Source of the DNA: Salinarimonas sp051117315 | GTDB taxonomy: Bacteria; Pseudomonadota; Alphaproteobacteria; Rhizobiales; Beijerinckiaceae | Assembly: GCA_051117315.1 (NCBI GenBank) | Contig: JBNPEA010000018.1 | Coordinates: 1 to 12,315 of the forward strand | DNA: 12,315 nt | Direction: 5' to 3' | Shown: positions 6,734 through 12,315 of the stretch, piece by piece | How positions within the stretch are numbered: position 1 is the first letter of the stretch | Layout of the letters: each line of letters begins with the position of its first letter | Notes under the pieces: model-generated | Seen by the model: only the letters and a program-made list of their open reading frames with translations | Databases searched by the model: none | What the model was told of the DNA's origin: nothing | Made by a program: the position numbers and the translations under genes

Positions 6734-6801
6734 GACGGATCGAATTCCGGTGGAAAGCGGCGGGCTCCGGCTTGCCGCTTTTCGATTCGGGCCGTACCGT
6801 C
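6734..6801 (+). terminator. Nested hairpin with T-run: probable terminator or structured leader
   Basis: An inner hairpin AAAGCGGC (6754-6761) / GCCGCTTT (6774-6781) is perfect over 8 bp and can extend by G-U and G-C pairs to a 6-nt loop. Its right arm runs into TTTT. Around it two more paired arms nest: CGAAT (6741-6745) with ATTCG (6785-6789), and GACGG (6734-6738) with CCGTC (6797-6801). The inner part would suit an intrinsic terminator for the 6484 gene, 38 nt after its stop counted to the outer arm. The nested outer pairs are more than a terminator needs and could mark a structured RNA ahead of the DUF4164 gene. Confidence 0.5.
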
Positions 6802-6835
6802 GTCGCTCCTGTCGCAAGCTGCGGGGAGCGCTGGC

Positions 6836-7123
6836 ATGGCCGTTCCGCTCGACGAGGCGCTCAAGCGGCTCGAAACGTCGCTCGGGCTGCTGGAAGCGGC
6901 GGTGACGCGGCGGCTCGAGGCCGAGCGCAGCCGCTCGGATCTCGAGACCGAGCTGCAGATCATGCAGGACGACCGCGCCCGCCTCGCCGTCGATCTCGAG
7001 AGCGCGAGCCTGCGGCTCGAGGCGCTCGAGGCGACGACGCGGGACGTCGAGGGACGCGTCGGCCGCGCGCTCGCCGCGGTGCGCGGCGTGCTCGAGGAAG
7101 CCGGCGTGGCGCCGCACCTGTGA
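6836..7123 (+). CDS. DUF4164-family coiled-coil protein, upstream of zapA
   Basis: A 95-residue, almost entirely helical protein built of heptads rich in L, E, A and R ('LDEALKRLETSLGLLEAAV', 'LEALEATTRDVEGRVGRAL'). It resembles the small DUF4164 coiled-coil proteins that sit directly before zapA in Hyphomicrobiales. The function is not established; the context suggests a role near cell division. The ATG at 6836 follows GGGGAG (6823-6828) at 7 nt. The stop TGA (7121-7123) overlaps an in-frame ATG of the zapA frame, and the zapA start I favour is 26 nt downstream, so the two genes form one transcript. There is no signal peptide or membrane segment. Confidence 0.82.
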   Translation: MAVPLDEALKRLETSLGLLEAAVTRRLEAERSRSDLETELQIMQDDRARLAVDLESASLRLEALEATTRDVEGRVGRALAAVRGVLEEAGVAPHL

Positions 7124-7131
7124 TGATGCCC

Positions 7132-7140
7132 GAGGAGGAG
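7132..7140 (+). promoter_or_regulatory. Strong Shine-Dalgarno site deciding the zapA start
   Basis: GAGGAGGAG lies 9 nt before the GTG at 7150. It favours that GTG as the zapA start over the two ATG codons at 7123 and 7126, which would place this purine run inside the coding sequence as three glutamates. Confidence 0.6.
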
Positions 7141-7149
7141 GCTGCCGCC

Positions 7150-7566
7150 GTGCCCCAGATCACCGTCCTCATCGCCGGCAAGACCTACCGCATGGCCTGC
7201 GGCGAGGGCGAGGAGGAGCGGCTCGAAGGGCTCGCCGCCATGCTCGACGCCAAGATCGGCGAGATGCGCGACGCCTTCGGCGAGATCGGCGACATGCGCC
7301 TGCAGGTGATGGCGGCCCTCACCTTCGCGGACCTGCTCGTCGATTCCCAGGCCAAGATCGGCGCGCTGGAGGCGCGGGTCGAGGAGCTGAAGGTGATCCT
7401 CGCCGGCGCCGACGAGCGTCGGCAGGCGAGCGAGGACAAGGTGGCGAGCGCCGTCGTCAAGGCGGCCGACCGGATCGAGCGCCTCGCCAAGGGCCTCGCC
7501 ATCGGCCAGGGCGGCCAGCCGGGCGCGGGTCCGGGGGGACAGGGCGCGGAGGTGCCGGAGGCCTGA
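7150..7566 (+). CDS. zapA: Cell division protein ZapA
   Basis: A 138-residue ZapA, a cytosolic protein that binds FtsZ and bundles its filaments at the division ring. From the GTG start, 'PQITVLIAGKTYRMAC' is the N-terminal beta-strand region, followed by 'GEEERLEGLAAMLDAKI' and 'GDMRLQVMAALTFADLLVD', the FtsZ-binding globular domain. Residues about 72-125 form the C-terminal dimerising coiled coil, with a glycine- and glutamine-rich tail at the end. The GTG at 7150 places the protein start just before the conserved beta strand, as in relatives. Starting at 7123 would add 9 residues beginning MMPEEEAAA. The downstream neighbour is a convergent SDR gene 31 nt away, so the 6S RNA gene often found after zapA in alphaproteobacteria is not present there. 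Confidence 0.9.
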   Translation: MPQITVLIAGKTYRMACGEGEEERLEGLAAMLDAKIGEMRDAFGEIGDMRLQVMAALTFADLLVDSQAKIGALEARVEELKVILAGADERRQASEDKVASAVVKAADRIERLAKGLAIGQGGQPGAGPGGQGAEVPEA

Positions 7567-7597
7567 CGCGGACGGAGCTGACCGCCTCTGCCTCGCC

Positions 7598-8416
7598 TCA
7601 CCCGCCCTCGCGAAAGCTCGGATACAGCGCCATGCCGCCGTCGACGACGATCGTCTCGCCGGTGACGTAGTCGCTCGCGTCGCAGGCGAGCCAGAGGGCG
7701 GCCCGGGCGATGTCCGCGGGCTCGCCCACGCGACCGTAGGGGATGAGGTCGAGGAGCGCGCGCTCCGCCGTCGAATCCTGCCAGGATTCCTCATTGATCC
7801 GCGTCTTGATCGCGCCCGGGGCGATCCCGTTCACGCGGATCTTCTCGTGCGCGTATTCCTGGGCGAGCGACTGCATCATCAGCATGATCCCGCCCTTCGA
7901 CGCGGCATAGTTCACCCGTCCCGCCCAGGGGATGAACTGGTGGACCGACGAGATCGAGACGATCTTGCCCAGCGCCGGGCAGGTCTCGGGCACCATGCCG
8001 CGGCGCCGGAACTCGCGGATCGCCTCGCGGCAGGACAGGAACTGACCGGTGAGGTTCACGTCGATGACCTTGCGCCAATCGTCCAGGCTCATCTCGTGGG
8101 CGGGCGCGTCCCGCTGCAGGCCGGCATTGGCGACGACGATGTGCACCGTGCCGAAGGCCCGTCGCGCCTCCTCGAACAGCCGTGCGACGTCCTCCTCCTT
8201 CGAGACGTCCGCCTGTACGGCGATCGCACGGCGCCCGGCCCCCTCCAGCTCCGCGACCACGGCGCGGGCACCCTCCTCGCTGCTGCGATAGTTGACGACG
8301 ACGTCGGCGCCGGCCTGGCCGAGGAGGCGCGCGATGCCGGCGCCGATCCCCGAGGAGGCGCCGGTGACGACGGCCGCCTGGCCGCCGAGGTCGAAGAGAT
8401 CCGCAATCGCGTTCAT
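7598..8416 (-). CDS. SDR oxidoreductase, glucose 1-dehydrogenase-like
   Basis: A 272-residue classical short-chain dehydrogenase/reductase, cytoplasmic and NAD(P)-dependent. Cofactor motif TGASSGIG (18-25), NAG (97-99), catalytic N121, S157, Y170 and K174 (YAASK) are all present. 'HEMSLDDWRKVIDVNLTG', 'SSVHQFIPWAGRVNYAASKG', 'GIAPGAIKTRIN' and the C-terminal 'VDGGMALYPSFREGG' closely match glucose 1-dehydrogenases of the Bacillus type, which oxidise beta-D-glucose to glucono-lactone. Other sugars or alcohols are possible. An arginine in 'VVNYRSSEE' favours NADP. The ATG at 8416 follows GGAGGA at 7 nt. The gene ends 31 nt from the convergent zapA stop and stands alone, with a coiled-coil gene 97 nt upstream on the same strand. 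Confidence 0.9.
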   Translation of the reverse strand: MNAIADLFDLGGQAAVVTGASSGIGAGIARLLGQAGADVVVNYRSSEEGARAVVAELEGAGRRAIAVQADVSKEEDVARLFEEARRAFGTVHIVVANAGLQRDAPAHEMSLDDWRKVIDVNLTGQFLSCREAIREFRRRGMVPETCPALGKIVSISSVHQFIPWAGRVNYAASKGGIMLMMQSLAQEYAHEKIRVNGIAPGAIKTRINEESWQDSTAERALLDLIPYGRVGEPADIARAALWLACDASDYVTGETIVVDGGMALYPSFREGG

Positions 8417-8430
8417 GGCCGTGTCCTCCG

Positions 8431-8448
8431 CTGCGCGTATGGGCGCAG
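8431..8448 (-). terminator. Small inverted repeat between coiled-coil and SDR genes
   Basis: CTGCGC (8431-8436) and GCGCAG (8443-8448) flank a 6-nt loop in the 97-nt gap between the two minus-strand genes. It could be an operator for the SDR gene (15 nt upstream of its ATG) or the end of the upstream transcript. There is no T-run and the arms are short. Confidence 0.2.
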
Positions 8449-8513
8449 GGAGAACGGCGAGAGGGCGCTCGCGTTCGGGCGCGCGGCCCGTTGGCGCGGG
8501 CTGCCGGGCGGGC

Positions 8514-9764
8514 CTACTGGAACGACGGCACGACCCGGATGACCCGGGAACCGTCCGGACGCGTCTCCGTCCGCGGCAGCGACGCGGGCGCCGGTGCCGG
8601 CCGCGCGGCGGGAGCGGGAGCGCGGTCGGCAGCGGGTGTGGGTGCCGGGGTGCGTGCGGCCGCCGCGGTCACCTCGGCGAGCCGGCGCTCGGCCGCGTCG
8701 ATCTGCGCGCGCAGCCTCGCGAGGCGCGCCTCGGCCTCCTCCCGCGCCGCCGTGTCCGCCTCCGCGCGATCGCGATCGCCGCCGAGGTCCGCGCGCAGGC
8801 CATCGAGCTCGCCGGCGAGCGCGTCGCGGCGCGCCTGGAGCTGCGCGATCTCGCTGCCGACGGTGTCGCGGCGCTCCTCGGCGGCGGCGAGCGCGGTCCG
8901 GGCGCCTTCGAGCCGATCCTGGAGAGCCTGCAACGCGCGATCCGCCGCGTCCCGGGTGGCCTGCGCCTCCTCGCGGAGGGCGCGGAGGTCCTCCCGAGCT
9001 GTGGAGACCCCCTCCCGAGCCGCGGAGACCTCATCGCGCGCGGCCGAGACTTCCTCGCGCGCGGCATTCGCCTCGGCTTCTGCGGCACGCGCCTCCTCGA
9101 CGCGCGCTGCGCTCTCCGTACGCGCCGCGTCGCGGGCCCGTCGCGCCTCGGCGACCTGGCGCTCGAGACGCACGATATCGTCGCGCAGCGCGAGCACGCG
9201 ATCCTCGAGCAGGCGCACCGCCTGCGCGCGGGCACGGCGCTCCTCCTCCGCGGCCGCCGAATCCTCCGTCGTCCGCGCGAGTTCCGCCTGCGCGAGGCGC
9301 GTCGCGGCGGCGAGCGCATCGAGCGCGGACTGGCCGGCCGCCCGGTTGGCGTCGAGGCGGGCGATCTCGACGGCGAGCGATTCGGGTCGCTCCGGCGCGA
9401 GCTCGGACGCCCGCGCCTCCGCGAGCCGAATCACGCCCGTCTCCAGCGGCTCGGGAAGCGGCATCGCCGCGAACGAGGGCAGAGAAGACGCCGCGCGCGC
9501 AGGCGCGGGCGGCAGGGGCGGCAGGGGCGCCCCGGCCAGGTCCTCGATCGGCGCGAGCACCTGGCGCAGCATGGCGTTCTCGGCCTCGAGCCGCTCGATG
9601 GCGACGCCGGCCCGCGTGCGGTGGCCGGCATCGAGCCAGAGCGCGTAGAAGGCCGCGCCCCAGCCGAGCGCGGCGAAGGCGGCGAGCACGATCATCACGG
9701 TGCGGCCGTCCCCGCCCGTGTCCCTCGTCCCGCTCCGAGGGGCTCTTCCGTCACCCTGCGCCAT
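8514..9764 (-). CDS. Single-pass membrane protein with long coiled coil, function unknown
   Basis: A 416-residue protein of unknown function. Residues 1-21 are polar, 22-45 form one membrane helix ('MIVLAAFAALGWGAAFYAL'), 52-72 begin a helix, and 75-110 are a proline-rich linker. Residues about 115-370 are an uninterrupted coiled coil with L, A, E and R heptads. Residues 371-398 are Pro/Ala-rich ('APTPAADRAPAPAARPAP') and the C-terminus ends 'RPDGSRVIRVVPSFQ'. The layout is compatible with a periplasm-spanning or envelope-organising protein, but no known family is evident. I place the start at 9764 (MAQGDGRAP), 18 nt before the membrane segment's basic flank, because the longer ATG at 9821 has no ribosome site; GGTGGGG before 9764 is only a fair one. 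It is divergent from the 9868 gene with a 103-nt gap. Confidence 0.78.
   Translation of the reverse strand: MAQGDGRAPRSGTRDTGGDGRTVMIVLAAFAALGWGAAFYALWLDAGHRTRAGVAIERLEAENAMLRQVLAPIEDLAGAPLPPLPPAPARAASSLPSFAAMPLPEPLETGVIRLAEARASELAPERPESLAVEIARLDANRAAGQSALDALAAATRLAQAELARTTEDSAAAEEERRARAQAVRLLEDRVLALRDDIVRLERQVAEARRARDAARTESAARVEEARAAEAEANAAREEVSAARDEVSAAREGVSTAREDLRALREEAQATRDAADRALQALQDRLEGARTALAAAEERRDTVGSEIAQLQARRDALAGELDGLRADLGGDRDRAEADTAAREEAEARLARLRAQIDAAERRLAEVTAAAARTPAPTPAADRAPAPAARPAPAPASLPRTETRPDGSRVIRVVPSFQ
8973..9056 (-). repeat. Four tandem 7-residue coiled-coil units in the coiled-coil protein
   Basis: Residues 237-264 read EEVSAAR, DEVSAAR, EGVSTAR, EDLRALR: four consecutive heptad copies. 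The DNA copies are similar but not identical, so this reflects an ancient internal duplication of about 21 nt held by coiled-coil constraint. Confidence 0.7.
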
Positions 9765-9867
9765 CGCCCCACCCGATCTCGCGTCGCTCGATCCTTGTCC
9801 AGCGACATCAATGCGGCACATCTAAGTAGGGAAGGCTTATCGTTCGGTTCAAGTCGGGAGGACGCCG

Positions 9868-10158
9868 ATGGCGCGCATCGCCAGGAAGCGCATGACGCAG
9901 ACGTGGCGCGAGGCGGTCGCCCTGCAGGCCGGCTCGGAGGCCGAGGCGGTTCTCGCGGCCTTCGACTCGGCGGTGGAGGCCGGCCGGCCCGAGCATGTCG
10001 CCGCCTACGAGTCGCTCGCCGGCCGCGGGCGCCTGGTAGAGGTGGACCTGCCCGGGGACCCGAGCCGCTCGCTGGCCGAGGCCGAAGAGGCGCAGATCGC
10101 CCCCGACGACGAGGCCACCCCGGCCTCGGCTCAGAACCGGTCGGCCCGGAACCAGTAG
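9868..10158 (+). CDS. Small orphan protein of unknown function (96 aa)
   Basis: A 96-residue protein that I do not recognise. The N-terminus 'MARIARKRMTQTWREAVA' is basic and helical, residues about 20-55 are helical and acidic ('LQAGSEAEAVLAAFDSAVEAG'), and the C-terminal third is acidic and disordered ('EAEEAQIAPDDEATPAS'). The start is well supported by GGGAGGA (9856-9862) 5 nt before the ATG. There is no membrane segment or signal peptide. The last 28 nt overlap the end of the convergent FAD oxidoreductase gene, so the C-terminal residues 'QNRSARNQ' are coded in DNA that also codes 'RADRF' on the other strand. It is divergent from the coiled-coil gene, which leaves 103 nt for its promoter. 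No function is inferred. Confidence 0.65.
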   Translation: MARIARKRMTQTWREAVALQAGSEAEAVLAAFDSAVEAGRPEHVAAYESLAGRGRLVEVDLPGDPSRSLAEAEEAQIAPDDEATPASAQNRSARNQ

Positions 10159-11369
10159 GGGTCGGCGCAGGGCACCGCCCCCGTCATCAGTTCGCCCAGC
10201 AGCCGACCGGTGACCGGACCGAGCGTGAAGCCGTGATGGTTGTGGCCGAAGGCGAACCAGAGGCCGGGGTGCTTCGGCGCGGGGCCGATCACCGGGCGCA
10301 TGTCCGGCAGGCACGGGCGCGCGCCGAGCCAGGCCGTCTCGTCCGCCCGCGCGCCGAGCGGGAAGATCTCGCGCGCCAGCGGCTCCGCACGGTCGACCTG
10401 GACCGGCGTCGGCGGCGCGTCGCGCGCCGCGAACTCCGCGCCCGTCGTCAGCCGTATGCCCTGCGTCATCGGCGCGAGCACGAAGCCGGCGTCGGTGTCG
10501 AACACCGGATGGTTGAGCACCGCGTTGCCCTGCGGCCGGTAGTGCATGTGGTAGCCGCGCTTCACCGCGAGCGGAATGGCGTAGCCGAGCGGCCGGAACA
10601 CCTCGTCCGACCACGGCCCGAGCGCCACCACCGCCTCGTTCGCGACGAGCCGCGCCCCCTCCGTCTCGACCGCGAATCCGTCGCCGTCCGCCGCGAAGCT
10701 GCGGGCGTCGCCGTGCAGGAAGCGCCCGCCCCGTTGCAGGAACAGCCGCGCGTAGCCCTTCGCCACGGCGCCGGGATCGGGTACCGTCGCCGGGTCGAGC
10801 CAGTGGATGCCGCCGATGATCACGTCGGACAGGTGCGGCTCGCGGGCGTGCACCTCGGCCTGGTCGAGGACGTCGTAGGTGATGCCGAAGGGCCGCGTCG
10901 CCTCCGCCTCCCGCAGCGCCTTGTCGAAGGTGCGCTGCGAACGGAACCCCTTGATCCAGCCGGTCTTGCGCAGGAGCGGCGCGATGCCGGCATCGTTCAT
11001 CAGCTTCTCGTGCTCGGTGACGCACAGCTCGATCAGCGGCAGCATCGCGCGGGTCGCCTCCGCGAGGCCGCGCTTGGAGGAGCTGCGCCAGTAGCGCGCC
11101 AGCCAGGGCGCGATCTGCGGCAGGTGGGCGAGGTGGTAGTGCGCCTCCGTCGAGCGGTTGAGGCCGTAGCGCAAGAGCTTGGCGGGATCGCGCGGGAAGG
11201 CGTAGGGCACGATCGAGGCGCGCTCGATCAGCCCGGCATTGCCGTAGCTCGTCTCCTCGCCGGCCTCGCGCCGGTCGACGAGCGCCACCGAGCGCCCCCG
11301 CGCCTGGAGATGGAGCGCGATCGACACCCCGACGATGCCCGCCCCGAGGACCACCACATCCGCACGCAT
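10131..11369 (-). CDS. FAD-dependent oxidoreductase, DadA (D-amino acid dehydrogenase)-like
   Basis: A 412-residue flavoprotein of the DAO fold. The dinucleotide-binding motif GAGIVG (9-14), the acidic residue after the second strand (D32), and 'GEETSYGNAG' (37-46) are typical of DadA and its relatives; so are 'GGIHWLDPATVPDPGAV' and the C-terminal 'GARPCLPDMRPVIGPAP' (349-365) and 'FGHNHHGFTLGP', the FAD/substrate closing segment. Relatives oxidise D-amino acids to keto acids and pass electrons to the respiratory chain. Closely similar enzymes act on other amines, such as hydroxyproline derivatives, so the substrate is open. The ATG at 11369 gives a start immediately before the flavin-binding strand; only a weak GAGG lies upstream. 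The protein has no signal peptide. The gene stands alone, divergent from the membrane protein gene. Confidence 0.9.
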   Translation of the reverse strand: MRADVVVLGAGIVGVSIALHLQARGRSVALVDRREAGEETSYGNAGLIERASIVPYAFPRDPAKLLRYGLNRSTEAHYHLAHLPQIAPWLARYWRSSSKRGLAEATRAMLPLIELCVTEHEKLMNDAGIAPLLRKTGWIKGFRSQRTFDKALREAEATRPFGITYDVLDQAEVHAREPHLSDVIIGGIHWLDPATVPDPGAVAKGYARLFLQRGGRFLHGDARSFAADGDGFAVETEGARLVANEAVVALGPWSDEVFRPLGYAIPLAVKRGYHMHYRPQGNAVLNHPVFDTDAGFVLAPMTQGIRLTTGAEFAARDAPPTPVQVDRAEPLAREIFPLGARADETAWLGARPCLPDMRPVIGPAPKHPGLWFAFGHNHHGFTLGPVTGRLLGELMTGAVPCADPYWFRADRF

Positions 11370-11449
11370 GGATACCGAACCTCGCCCGTGTTCTTCGCGC
11401 GCCGTCCGGGTTAAGGCAAAACGGGCGGCCCCGCCATGCCCCCGCGCGC

Positions 11450-11493
11450 GCATGCCGCCGTGCGGGACGCTGCGTTCCCGCACGGCGGCATGC
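11450..11493. repeat. Perfect 18-bp inverted repeat between divergent genes
   Basis: GCATGCCGCCGTGCGGGA (11450-11467) is repeated exactly as its complement TCCCGCACGGCGGCATGC (11476-11493), with an 8-nt spacer. It lies 80 nt upstream of the oxidoreductase ATG and 17 nt before the GTG of the membrane gene. The arms are long and perfect, beyond what chance would give. There is no T-tract, so it is not an ordinary terminator. Confidence 0.9.
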
Positions 11494-11510
11494 CGAGGAG
11501 TGAAGACCCC

Positions 11511-12315
11511 GTGCGTTTCCTGCCCGGTCCTCTCGCCGATCCGCTGGCCCTCGTCGGGCGCTGGGGCACGCAAGGATTCGCGCTCTCGATCTTCGTGGGG
11601 CTCGCCCTGCCGCAGTTCGCCGCCGCGGCGCGGCCGCTGCTGGGCGTGACGATCTTCGCCTTCCTGACGATGACCTTCGCACGGGTCGACCTCGCCGCCC
11701 TCGCGGCGCTCGTGAGGCGCCCCGCCCGGATCGGGCTCTCGGCCGCCTGGCTCGTCGCGGCCCCGCCGGCGGTGGCGCTCGCGATCCTGGCGCTCGCCGG
11801 GCGCGAGGCGCTCGGCCCGGGCCTGGCGCTCGGACTCGCGCTGTGGGCCGCCGCGCCGCCGATCCTGTCCTCGCCGGCGGTGGCGATGATGCTGAACCTG
11901 CCGCCGACGCTCCTCGTCTGCGTGGTCCTGCTCACCACCATGCTGGCGCCCCTCGTCTCGCCGCTCCTCGTCGAGCTCGTCGCCGGCGCGGCGGTGGACC
12001 TCGACGTGCGCACGCTGGTGGAGCGACTCGCGCTCCTCGTCGGCGGCGCGCTGGCGGCGGGGATCGCGCTGCGGGCGAGCCTCGGCACCGAGCGCATCCG
12101 CCGCCACAAGGCGCGCTTCGACGGGCTGGGCGTCCTGTTCTACGCGCTGTTCGCGGTGGCCGCGATGGACGGGGTGCTCGCGGCCATGCTGGAGCGCCCG
12201 GGCTTCGTCGCCGGCGTGCTCGCCATCGTCTTCGGCCTCTCCGCCGTCGGCTTCGCCACGAGCCTCGTCGCCCTGCGCATGCTGCCCCCGGCCGAGCGCT
12301 TCGTGCTCGGCTACG
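11511..12315 (+). CDS. Polytopic membrane protein, bile acid:sodium symporter-like, 3'-truncated
   Basis: A frame open to the right edge (268 codons seen) encodes a very hydrophobic protein, with at least eight membrane helices visible (about 24-39, 44-58, 74-96, 102-119, 132-153, 170-188, 205-223, 232-256). The loop 'WAAAPPILSSPAVAMMLNL' (112-130), with helix-breaking prolines, looks like the discontinuous crossover helix of the bile acid:sodium symporter (SBF) fold. The similarity is by recollection and composition, not by a search. The GTG at 11511 is preceded by GAGGAG (11495-11500) at 10 nt, and 'RFLPGPLADPLALVGRWGTQ' then follows as a typical short cytosolic start. An in-frame ATG at 11490 lies inside the inverted repeat and lacks a ribosome site. 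The substrate is unknown. It is divergent from the FAD oxidoreductase. Confidence 0.72.
   Translation, partial: MRFLPGPLADPLALVGRWGTQGFALSIFVGLALPQFAAAARPLLGVTIFAFLTMTFARVDLAALAALVRRPARIGLSAAWLVAAPPAVALAILALAGREALGPGLALGLALWAAAPPILSSPAVAMMLNLPPTLLVCVVLLTTMLAPLVSPLLVELVAGAAVDLDVRTLVERLALLVGGALAAGIALRASLGTERIRRHKARFDGLGVLFYALFAVAAMDGVLAAMLERPGFVAGVLAIVFGLSAVGFATSLVALRMLPPAERFVLGY

Noticed and set aside
6391..7794. A minus-strand frame of 467 codons opposite DUF4164 and ZapA
   Set aside because: It crosses two genes with strong family identity and ribosome sites; its own translation is S/R/A-rich with no recognisable domain.
9765..9821. Longer start for the coiled-coil protein
   Set aside because: ATG at 9821 lacks a ribosome site and would add 19 polar residues of no apparent role; a start at 9764 fits better, though not decisively.
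9823..9852. Minus-strand promoter with TTGAAC at 9852-9847
   Set aside because: The -35 box is good, but no hexamer at 16-18 nt resembles TATAAT, so it is not listed.
8292..11414. A plus-strand frame of 1040 codons without a stop, antisense to several genes
   Set aside because: It runs over the SDR, the coiled-coil and the FAD oxidoreductase genes on the other strand, all of which have clear family motifs or architecture. Its translation is R/G/A-rich without domain character. Long open antisense frames are common in DNA of this GC content.
11370..12107. Extension of the FAD oxidoreductase frame upstream of 11369
   Set aside because: The frame stays open for 246 more codons but is R/E/G-rich, lies antisense to the membrane protein gene, and the flavin-binding strand begins right after the ATG at 11369.

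Overview
The window comes from a very GC-rich bacterial chromosome with short intergenic gaps. The DUF4164-ZapA gene pair, the PrtD/PrtE-type secretion genes and a long proline/alanine-rich membrane protein ending in a 'YVMYSDGSIEAETP' domain point to an alphaproteobacterium, most likely of the order Hyphomicrobiales (Methylobacteriaceae/Salinarimonas-like). That placement is an inference from gene content; there is no rRNA here to settle it.

Left part (1-3451, plus strand): the 3' part of a type I secretion ABC ATPase, then its HlyD-family membrane fusion protein 22 nt later. These are two of the three parts of a protein exporter; neither a TolC partner nor a substrate is in view. A separate gene follows for a two-helix membrane protein with a long disordered tail and a small C-terminal domain.

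Middle-left part (3454-6043, minus strand): a ParD/ParE-type toxin-antitoxin pair whose toxin gene ends 2 nt from the convergent gene, then a two-gene unit made of a beta-alanine:pyruvate-type class III aminotransferase and an isochorismatase-fold cysteine hydrolase 13 nt downstream. A 440-nt non-coding stretch (6044-6483) follows.

Middle part (6484-7566, plus strand): a 70-residue orphan protein, a nested hairpin, then a DUF4164 coiled-coil protein and the cell-division protein ZapA. ZapA probably starts at a GTG behind a strong Shine-Dalgarno sequence.

Right part (7598-12315): a glucose-1-dehydrogenase-like SDR (minus), a single-pass coiled-coil membrane protein with tandem heptads (minus), a 96-residue orphan (plus) whose end overlaps the end of a DadA-like FAD oxidoreductase (minus), and a divergent 3'-truncated gene for a polytopic, bile-acid:sodium-symporter-like membrane protein. 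A perfect 18-bp inverted repeat sits between these last two genes.

Most of the window is ordinary chromosome. I see no phage, IS element, CRISPR array, tRNA or rRNA, and no clear new multi-gene system. The best leads are the inverted repeat at 11450-11493, the nested hairpin at 6734-6801, the tail-domain membrane protein at 2255-3451 and the two small orphan genes.
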